DNA of 64,000 nt from contig NC_044014.1 of assembly GCF_900496995.4 (NCBI RefSeq), positions 2,848,501 to 2,912,500 of the forward strand. Reading direction: 5' to 3'. The translations under genes and the position numbers were made by a program. This DNA comes from Aquila chrysaetos chrysaetos. Its lineage: Eukaryota; Chordata; Aves; Accipitriformes; Accipitridae. This document shows, one piece after another, positions 1 to 10,400 of this stretch. The notes under the pieces were generated by a model. That model worked only from the letters and a program-made list of their open reading frames with translations, made no database searches and had not been told where the DNA came from. Each line of letters opens with the position of its first letter. Within the stretch, counting starts at the first letter, position 1.

Positions 1-910
1 AACCCAATTTTGACAAATTATTTTGTGTGAGGAATCTGCATGAGTTTATGAACAAATGGGATATGGTTTCCAAAATGGCTTCTATTCACCTTTAATAAAT
101 ATTTTGAAATAATACATTTCTCTTTCTGTGGTGAAAAAACACAACATAACAAACTACTACAGGAAAGAAACGGTGAAAGATCAGACTTCTGTATGTGATG
201 TGAAGCACTAATATTTTTACACAAAAACTTCTATATTTCACAAAATCAAAGTTCATCTTGAAAACTAGCTTTCTAATAGGCTGTTTTCACACAGAGCCTT
301 CAAAGACATGAAAGATGACTGGAAAGCAAACTACACAATGTCATGGTGAAATCTATCAGGTTTTAAATGTAAATTAATACTTTGTAGTCCATATCTGGGA
401 CTGGGCATGTCTTTGTTCTGTGTCCCTATAACAGTCTCGCCAATTACAAAGTTACAGAACCGGTCACATAATATGTAAGTGTACTGCTCAGCAAGAAATG
501 TATCACTGACAACTCAGGATACTAGAACAGTAAAAACCCTCTCATCTGGTAACAAAATTCTCACTCCAGGAAATTTGCCATTAACTTCAACAGATCACTT
601 TTAATCCTAAAGGTGACCATAAGAGGAGTTTTGCATTGCTCATTCAGCCCTTTTGCACATCTGCTATTTGTGTAAGAGCTAGTGATTTGTAGACTTTTTT
701 ATTGTGACCGGGGCAAGATTCCACCATATTCAGCAAATTACATCAACCTCCATTCAAGTATGCAGTCCTCTAACAAGGGAGGAAAGCTATTCCATGTGCT
801 GCTTCCTTGGAAACAGCTTTTACTCAATCCAGGGGCTACCATGTAGTTACCATAAAAATCTCTACCAGAAAATACTTGTATAAAATTTTGAAGCAAGGTA
901 ATGTAAAAGC

Positions 911-943
911 AAAAAAAAAAAAAATATATATATATATATATAT
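911..943. repeat. A14 plus (TA)n simple repeat
   Basis: Fourteen A followed by about nine TA units. Simple-sequence microsatellite. Confidence 0.9.
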
Positions 944-3559
944 TTCATAGAGACCAAGACAGTACTGGTCACTCCAGGCACTCTCACAGGGACCATGAGC
1001 AGGACGGAGACAGCCCTCTGGCTGCTCACTCACTCACTGCCTGTTGTACTGAAACACGAAAAATGTGGCCTGCAGCCTATTCTGCTACACCCTGTCTTCT
1101 GGTACAAGATCACTGCCACCACGAGCACAAACTGAGCTTCATAACCTGACACTATTGCAACTCTGCTAAATAATTCCTTCTCAAGCTTTTCCAGACCAGT
1201 ATAGTTTTGCTTTCTTTGTGTTTACCCAACTGGCATTGGGTAGACACAACTACTCTGATCTAAGTCACAACTCAGATCTTTTGTTCAATGTTTATAAATA
1301 GTTTGCGTGTGACATTCAGGAAAAGGCTGGAACAATTTCTAATGCAAGGCAAACAGGTGAAAGAAAAAAAAAGATTATTTGTGAAAAGAACTTCCTTGGC
1401 AAAGTCTCAACTTGATTAATAATTTAGTAATTCTCCTACTCTGTGCAAAGTAGCACAGAAAATGTATAAAAGAAGCTCTTATTAACCTACCTAAATTACA
1501 ACATAATCCTTTAATACCTAAGATGAAGAACATTCATGGTGAAGTTCAATTGCTTGAAAAATTCTCAGATGCATTGCACAATTTCTGTATTAAGGAAAGA
1601 ATAGCTTAGACTTGACATATATGCCCTATACTGAACAAATATGTCTTTGATCTTGCTTATATTGTTTAAATAACCTATTAAAATGAATATATTTCATGAA
1701 CAGTTTACAGTGAAAGTGTGTTTTTTCTAAAAGCTGAGTTTCTAAAAACAACCATCTTCAGCATCACAAGATGTAAAATGCAAAAACTCGATAAAGAAGC
1801 ACAAGGTCTTTATGGTATTTCTTTGTAATGTTTAGAAGTAGGAAAAAAAACATGTGCACAGTCTCATCAGATAAGCCAAGAAAAATTAATTGCTGGAGAA
1901 GTGCACAATGATAAAATTTAGTTCCTACATGTAATTAAAAAGAATCTGTATATATAAACAAGATTGCAAAAGATAGAGGTTTCATACTTTCTGTATAGTT
2001 GTATTATTTCTGTATTCTCCAAGTGAAGTCTTGTGATTCTTCTATTTGGTACAGATTTGTCATTAAAATGGGACATAGTAGAGAACAGCAGGTATCTATT
2101 GTGAGGAAAACACTTCCACTCATTGGATCTTAATTATACTGTCACCTTCTCCCTGAAATCTCTTTTTACGAGATGTTAGGAGCAAATAACAAAGCTTTAT
2201 TATCAATACGGTATCTAAACAGCTGTATGTTGGCTGCTTTACGGAGGTGAGGATCAAGTGATCCCAAGTCCTTTCTACAACTTCAGATTTGTTGTTAATA
2301 AAAACACTATGACTGGCTGCATGTTAACAAAGGTGCTTTTTATTGTTGATCTTTAATACAGAAACAGACCAACAGAAGCACACTAAGATGAACACAGGAA
2401 GAAAGTCATTCTTCGTCACGTAGCTTGTAATCCCTGTTATTTAGCCTGAATAATCTAAAAACGGTGATTCTACTATACTGCTAGACAGAACCTTATTATA
2501 CTAGAAATTGTGCAGATCTGTAGTAATCAATAATTACGATTATCAATAATTATGATTATCGATAAGTATTTAAATTAACAAATTATTAATTAATAACTGA
2601 TTAATACTTAAGATTCTTCTATTTTCTGAAACCACACAAAAGCATCTGTCTGTTCTCACACAAAGTTAACTTTCAGTGGGCTCACAAGCTGTGCATCTTG
2701 ATATCTGCTAAAAGTATACGATCCAATCACACAAAATATTTTATCAGCTCATCTGGAATTGTAAAAAAAAATTAATAGCTTTTACACATAATGAAAAAGA
2801 TTACTTGGTACTATTTAGTGTCACAGTAAGAAACAGCAATATTTTCCTGAACACTAATATCCTCAAGGCTCTGTATTTCAGTGTGGTGTATCCCTGCATT
2901 TAAAACTCTGCAGGCAAATTCTTGATTAGTAAATCTATCTTTTTGATGAAGCAAAGACATCTCTTCAGGATGTATGTGCTTGCTGTCTTTAGAAAGCAAC
3001 ACTTAAGTTACTACTGCCAAACATGTTGCTACAGTTATTCCTGGATGATTCACAATTTGTGTTGAAAGCAGCATGATTACCAATCGATTGCAAACACTTA
3101 AATGTTAGAACAGTGCACAAAAAGTACATGCAAAGTGAAAGTTCTTCCAAACAAGTTTGGAAAAAATAATCAGAAGATTACCTACACTGAAAAGGCACCT
3201 CCCAAATGTCAGGTGGCAGGGGTACCAGATGAAACAGGGCTAAAGGGGTCAAACACATAAATGTTGCTTCATTAAATCATACTTGACAAATAACGTTCAA
3301 TCTTTTCAAATCTCCGTGATATTAGCTCGACACTAGCATTGCAATCTTTCAGCACAGTTACTCCTGGTTTACAGAATGACAACAGTGGGCCATCCTGATT
3401 ATTTTTGGCACGAGGTCCAATATAAAGCCTGTTAATTGCTGTTAACTAGAGTGGTCTTTCTGTTAATGATGGGTGACACACAGTTGAAAGTTAAGCTACT
3501 ATTTTTATCTTGGTATGGTACCGTAGTGTACCACAGTACTATTAAAACCTACACACGAA

Positions 3560-3890
3560 AAACCAGAAAGGTTTCGCGTGCTGCGAGTGAGCTCTCTCCC
3601 CTCTCCCTAACCCTCCCATTTTGTGAAATCCCGTCTCCCTCAGAGCCCGAGACCCACTCCTACACCCCGCCGAGCAGCCTGCGATGCAAAAGGGCGCTGG
3701 GCTCCCCCGCTCCTCCCCGGCTCTCTCGAAGGGAGCATGACCCCCCGGTTCTTGCAGCTCTGCCCCGCGCTGACGCTTTGCTGGACGGCAGGGCTGGAAG
3801 GGCTCGAGCAAAGAGCCACGGTGCTAGGTGCTGTACGAATGTACCGGAGGAACAGCAGTCGTTGAGGTGCTGCAGGGTCAGGCTTTGCAT
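3560..3890. promoter_or_regulatory. CpG-rich patch downstream of PTPRE
   Basis: About 20 CpG dinucleotides by eye in roughly 320 bp, surrounded by AT-rich DNA with almost none. A 191-codon plus-strand frame runs through it (3436-4011), but its residues (Pro, Ser, Arg-rich) resemble nothing known, and open frames also occur on the other strand, as expected in GC-rich DNA. It could be a small CpG-island promoter or a GC-rich UTR segment. Confidence 0.4.
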
Positions 3891-5094
3891 CATCGAACTG
3901 ATACTCGTCCCATTGCAGCCTTCCCTTACGAGTCATGTCAAAGCTCTGTATTGTCAGGTCTTACTTATTAATACAGCTTGGGAGGACCCGGCCTTTCAAC
4001 TGCTAGCATGAGTTTATATGCGCTTTATATGCACAGTGCTTCGGTTCCGACATGAATCAGAATATTACTCCCAAATAGCTGCAGATAAGTACTGAAAAAT
4101 TATTTATCTCGATAATGGATTTCAACTCTTTTAGAATACTTAATTCAAATGAACACACAGTGCAGGAATGAAATTAAAAGATTTAAAGGAAGTAATACAG
4201 TTTGAGAATAAAAACGAAGCTTTGTTCTTGCATCAGAATGTATTAGATCTTGCAATTTGCATATACAAATAATTCAGCAACATTCACCGGCATTAAAAAC
4301 ACAGCAAGATCAAATTATAAATGTAATAAAAGAAAATAATAATAGCTGAAACTGTATAATACATACATATATTATAAAGATTTGACAAATTAAATACAAT
4401 TTGGTTATACAGAAAAGTTTCAATAACTTTACATTAAAAATGGTACGAGGGAAATGAAAACCATTTCAAAATACTGAACACAGGTGGTCAGGCTCATTTT
4501 AAAAGTTTAAAAAACTGATACGTAAAAATACCCTAAAAAACACTGGTAATTACAGTATGCATTCTTCTTTAAGGCCCAATTCAGCAAAGCACTTAAGGGA
4601 TTGCTTCAGGAACAAAGAACCTATGGTACTTAAATGTTTTGTGGAATAGAGATGTCATAAAGCTAATGCTTAAATGCTTAGGTGAACTGGAACTTCTCTT
4701 TACACGTGAAAACAGACAGTCAAGTCACATAGTGACCAAAACCACATACAGATCAGAATGTACAACTTCTAATCAACTATTTGGCATTTTAAAGTAACTC
4801 CATGCAACATAGGAAAATCGGAAAGAAAAATCATATATATCTATATCAAGGTACAGCTCCCCAGTTACTAGGCTGCTGCAATGAGCAGTCTCTTGACTAA
4901 ACACAAGAACTGGAAAGCAAGCTTTTCAAATTATAAAAAAAAGTCTTTATGTAGCTATATTTGTGACTTCTGAAATATAAGTATTTCTGTTTCCCCCTAG
5001 ATCTCTTAATACAGTTAGCAACTAAAATCCGAGTACCCACTTAGTATTTGACGTTTCAGCTTTACTCCATCCCACTACTTGCTGTAACTACGAA

Positions 5095-5232
5095 GAGCTG
5101 CCTGTGCCCTGCGGAACGATCCCCCGTAGTAAACCCCGCGGGGCAGCCGGAGCTCTGCTGCAGCTCCTGCCGCTGTCGGGGGGCCGTGGGTCCCCGCTAA
5201 CAGCACACCGCGTTGCCGCTGCACGGAGCAGG
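5095..5232. promoter_or_regulatory. Second CpG-rich patch downstream of PTPRE
   Basis: About 15 CpGs in roughly 140 bp (CCCCGCGGGGC, CGGGGGGCCG and similar), flanked by AT-rich sequence. No conserved coding frame. Its function cannot be read from the sequence. Confidence 0.35.
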
Positions 5233-7374
5233 TTTGCTTTGCGAGGCAACTCTTAATCCAAGCTTTTATTTAAGGGACCCAAAAGGCTGTCCAACAGACA
5301 AATTATTTTTCAAATGTAGGCTAAAGATCCTGACCCTGGGATCTAACTGGGACCCTAAAACATGGGGCTTTGGAAAACGGTGGGAATTTCTTTGCATTAT
5401 TTTCTATCATCATTTAACCTCTCTGAGTCTCCCTGTGCTACAAATGATCATACTGAAAACCCCACTGTATTGGTTTCCATACTGAATTTATTTGATGGCT
5501 TTTTAAAATTTGATAAAATTTCAGCATGCAGTAGTAATGTAAACTTACTTAGCATTCGTTTTCGTTACTCAACACTTTCTGCGGCTTGAGTGTATCTTCT
5601 CATAGCAACTCACAACAAAGGTTTAGTCTTTAAACAATCTTTTTTAAGTGCATAATTTACTGTACAAATAAATACAGAAGTGCATTGATGGGAAGACGAG
5701 AAGCAGTAAATGGCAGTGTTCAGAACAGTGTGCTTAGGAATTTCTAAACTGCACCTTTTGCATTCAGTATGAAATGAAAGGAGAGGTACGAACACCTTCC
5801 TGTTCCCTTGCATTGTTACAAAGCATAACGCTATTTGCTATCGGAAATGAAAAATGGTCATGGGATAAAATAGTGCAAGAACAATAGTGAAATGATCAGT
5901 GTAAATTGCTTATTTTAAATAAGGCTTTTATGTTTGCATTGAAAAAACCCAACCAACTGGACAAGACAGAACTATTGCATAATAGTTATGTAATTAAAGT
6001 ACATATTCGCATACTTTGTGCTCATTAATTCATATATGCATTTTAAAGAGTGGAAAAGATATACTTTTTAATTATTCAACATTCGGATGCCCTGTGGTTT
6101 TTGGATTTTCTAACCCCCAAGCATATCCTGTTCAGGGCTATGATAAAGACTTTTAAACTTTATTTCACCAATCGTATTATCAGTAGTACTTTCATTAAAA
6201 ATATATCTATATACACAACCATATACCCCTTTAGATAAAGGAATCATTCCTTTTTTGATAATATATATGGGAGGGTAAGAACGCAGAGGAGCTTTTTGCT
6301 ACAACACTTCATGTTGCTAGCATTACACTGTTAGTAAAATGGGTTTTTTGTTTTTTTTTCAAAATTTTAGCAAATACTGTTAATAATTCTGTGGAGTCGA
6401 ATCAAAGAATGAGAGTTCATCTCTCTTGCCTTTTCTCAAAGAAGTGGAAAATTATGCACGTGTATATAGAGAAGCTTTAAATCCATTTCTGACAATGGCT
6501 GTAAAGCCTCTTCAAGTAGACAAGTTCAGGTGCTGCAAAATATACTCTTCCGATATGCAAAATATTCTCAAAATAGTGGTAAACTCACATTATTGTCTTT
6601 CTAAATTGATTTAAGCTGGTGTAATATTTAGGAAAGAACAAAATAAATGGACTTTGAAAGCTATATTAAATCAAACATTCACATCTGTATTTATACTGAT
6701 TATATCTTATTGACAGTAAGACTCAAAATAGAACTGCCATCAACCGGGAGGTTCTTAAAAACAGACTTTAAAAGCAGTTATATTTTTCAGTTGGACTGTA
6801 CATTATTACACATGAAGGGCCACATTCTGATACCTTCATCATTAATAGCACTTCACTCGAACAGTCTCTTTGCCTTCAGTGAGACTATTTGTGAAATAAA
6901 TTACAAGTAAGCAGGAGCAGGTTATCAGAAAGTGTCCCCAAATAAACATCTATTTTCATAGTGAAGAAAGCTTTATGGTGAAAACATGTTTAGTTTAAAC
7001 ATATGTACCACAATTCACTTTTTTTTAGTATGAAATGTAAATTGCCTGCGTAAAGTTTCAAGAATTGGGAGATAACATTTTTGATAAATATTTATAAGTG
7101 GAAAAATTCAAAGAAATAGACCCTCAAGAATTAATTTACTGTTATTTAGAATAAAGATTTCTATACCGTCTTATAGTGATATACTGTATATGAACATTAT
7201 ACTTCGCTTTAGAAGATATTTATATTTAAGAAATAACTTTATACAGCAAACGCAACTTTTAGAGCAAACACAAGGTCATATTTACAGTAAAGTCAACAAT
7301 CAAAATGACATGGAATAAATTAACAGAATATACAACTATTTATACAGACAAATTAAAAAATAAGGCAGGAATTT

Positions 7375-7449
7375 TCATTTGAAATTAGCATAATCAGAAA
7401 ATATGTCGATGAAATCTTGTACCACTCTGTAGCAGAATTCATATTGTTC
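7375..7449 (-). CDS. PTPRE: PTPRE coding exon 19: C-terminus and stop codon
   Basis: Acceptor CATTGTTTTTCAG, then [20 protein letters not shown] and ANFK followed by TGA at 7377-7375. The C-terminal Tyr in SDYANFK is the conserved tail phosphorylation site (family knowledge). The 3' UTR continues below 7375. Confidence 0.95.
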   Translation of the reverse strand, partial: EQYEFCYRVVQDFIDIFSDYANFK

Positions 7450-10400
7450 CTGAAAAACAATGAAAAAGGTATCAAAATGTGCTTTGGTTGCACCGTACAA
7501 TTACACTGGACAAAATCATACTTATGCAAATCCCACCGTTAAATGCAACACGTTCTAACTTGGACCGGTAGCTAAGGACTAGTCTGTTCTGATTTTTATT
7601 TAGCTGTTTATTTTTTCAAATAAAAGCAATGGTACCTCGCTCTTTTGTCAAATACAGGCTGATTGTTGCTCTTCAGTTAAACCGATTTCTTTAAGCTTTC
7701 TAGGTGATAGTTCTTAAAACGAATCACTTCTTAGACCTGTCTTCTCATTTAAATGAAGCAGTTTGCCGCACCTGGCTGTTACCCAGCTCACGCTACAGCA
7801 AGTAACTCCCCCGTGCATGCCCCGGGGAGCTGGCGGTTTAACTTTGGGCTCCATCTCCTGAGCTTTGCGGCAGAAACTGCACGACCATATAACTTCTGAC
7901 AATGTAACTCCAAACGTATAGAACATGAAAAAGCCTCTACGTTCATTTTTCTGCCTACGTTAGCCTGCTAGGGAGCCCTCTGCGTCCTAAAGATGGGACA
8001 CATCTCCGGTGGTGCATTTCTTCCCCCTTTCCAGGCTGATGTAGGAACTCGGGAAGGCTCGCTAGCCCTTAGCATAAGTGTCATGAGTCGGGCGGTTAAG
8101 CGACCCTTGGCCGTGCCAGGAACTCTGACACAGCCGAGGCAGGGAGATACGCCGTGCGTCTCAAGGACTCCGGCTGCCCGGCGGAGGCGGGGGACGGGGC
8201 AGCGATAGCCAGTTCTCATCGCCGCCTGCAGCCCGTTCTCATAACAACCTTGAGACGTTACAGCCCTCCCCGGCAATCTTGGAGCATCCCGTGTCTCTCT
8301 TTCAAGTTATTCGCGGGCAGCCTCGGAATTTTCCAGCGCAGCTGGGATGCCAGCAGTTTGTTGACGACTAAGGTCAATCATCTCCTGAACCTATAAGCAG
8401 CGGTGCTGAGCGAGGCCCTTTGAGCTCTCCCGGACCGCGGCGGGCTGCGACCAGCATCTCCCTCCGAGCGGGACGCCTCTCGGAGCTCGCAAACCGGACG
8501 GTTTGCGAAAATCGGAGGTCTGTCGCCGAAAGCCGACACGGCCTGGGCTGATTCTCTCCGCTCCTTCAGGCTCGGCCCTTCGCCCGTTGAGAAAGATGCC
8601 GAACCATTTGAAGTGAACCTTTTCGCTGACATCGAGGGGAATTTTTAACAGGTATACCTCTTTTACTCTCTTTTACTCTCTTGCATGTGTATCTCCTAGT
8701 GTACTAACCTGAATAGACTACGATAAGCATACTATAGCAAGTGTATTATAAGTTACTACTTACAAATTTATATTTAAGTTACTGTTGTGAATTCCATTCA
8801 ACTCTGAATAAATTTTAGGCTGCTATTATACTCATAATCCCTTTAGATATAAACCGTGGCCCAAGTCTGGGACTAGGAGTCGATCCAGCCGCACCTAGAC
8901 TCCGACAGGAGTTTAGAAAGCAAGGGGGTCTTCTCCGAACCCCGTGACTCAACGGGAGCGTCTCCCCTACTTTTCCACATTCCCAATCTTTGCACAAATC
9001 GCAAGAAATTAATTCTAACTCGATTTTTCTTTGTAATATTTCCTTTTACCCTATTACGTTTTGGTCTCTATATACCTAAGTTTAGTCTAACTTCATTTTC
9101 CTGAGTGCATTTCATCCATGTACTAAGTAATAGAGTGAACCTTGCCATTGAATTCTGTGAAGTCGCAGTTCTATATAAATTTCTATTAAATCATTTTCCT
9201 ATTGCTAATACAATTGGAGGCGATTCTTTAAGCGATCCGAACTCATCTCTCATTCCCACCCCCCACAACAAATTGGCGTAGTCAGCAGGATGGCAAGTAG
9301 CATCACTGATTACTTACTAAAACATGGATTTAGTCTGAGTCCCAAATTTTCTGAGGAATGGGCTCGTGATAACTGGCATGATTGGAAGTCCGTGGAAAAA
9401 CAACTAAAGTCAGCCAGGGGCAATGTGAATGGTGGAAAAGATAACAGAATTATTTGCCAAATGTTAGGCACCTGCTTAGAAGCCGCTTGTCAGTTTAGGA
9501 AGAATAGCATTAAAAGAGAAAAGGACCTAAAGGAGGAAATGGAAGGCAGAAAAGCAGCTGAATTAGTACTATCCTTGAAAATTGAGCAGCTGCAGAAACA
9601 GTTACAGGAAGAAAAAGAGAAAAAACAGAAGTTAGAGGAAAGGGTTGAAAAGATGCTTATGCAAGCTCCCCGTCCCCTTGACATCGTGCAAATTAGAAAA
9701 CTGATTGTATCCCCTGAAGAATGGGATGGAAACATATGGGGTGACCCTGATGATAACTATGCAAACCAAAATAATCCTTCATATCCTCCATTTCCTTTAA
9801 ATTCCCCTGAATATGAGGGCAAGGCCATCACAAAAACAGACAACACCGCTGGACCTCGGGGTGAAGCAGGAGATTGTACCCGAAAAAAAACCCCATTCGA
9901 TCCAATTCAAATGGCCAATTTACAAGAACGCTACGGCCATAAGCCAGGCGAAACTGAAACTGAATACCTACGGCGAGTGCGTCTAACTGGGGGAGATAGA
10001 ATCTTCCTTAATGGAGATGAAGCCAATGGATTTGGGGGCCCTGGTGTCTTTTTAAATGCTGGACCCGCACCCCCAAAAGATCCCTACTCGATAACAAGTA
10101 GAGTGGCATACTGGGCTGGTGGAAAAGATGTCTTAGAGGGAGGAGAGCCTCTATTAATACCCATCAAATCCTTGAACGAGCTCTCTACAGCTATTACAAA
10201 AGCTGCCGCTATTCAGGCCATGAACGAACGTGCCCCTCTTAATGTTCCCATATCAGCAACTGTGGATCCTGACATGCTAAAGCCTCTAATTAAGGGAGCT
10301 CCTGCTATGCCTAAACCCTATCTCATTGTAAAAAGAGATGAAATCAGGAGAGACGCAGACTTTAATCCCCTTTTGGCCATAAGAGAAGCCACCGACAACA

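Larger units (their letters stand above)
1..7374 (-). other. PTPRE 3' UTR and downstream region
   Basis: AT-rich sequence downstream of the stop codon with no exon or protein family that I recognise. Several minus-strand AATAAA signals occur (for example at 2339-2344), but none has surroundings good enough to fix the 3' end, so the UTR/intergenic border is undefined. An A14 run followed by a (TA)n tract occupies 911-943. Two CpG-rich patches, listed separately, stand out. No sign of the neighbouring MKI67 gene expected by mammalian synteny. Confidence 0.6.

Noticed and set aside
3436..4011. 191-codon plus-strand open frame
   Set aside because: Runs through a CpG-rich patch where all frames tend to be open; low-complexity residues and no recognisable domain.
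1..7374. Exons of MKI67, the expected convergent neighbour by mammalian synteny
   Set aside because: No Ki-67-like coding sequence seen on either strand.
8378..8632. Minus-strand frame repeated at 17857-18111 (84 codons)
   Set aside because: Appears twice only because it lies in the duplicated LTR; antisense to the element and without a recognisable product.
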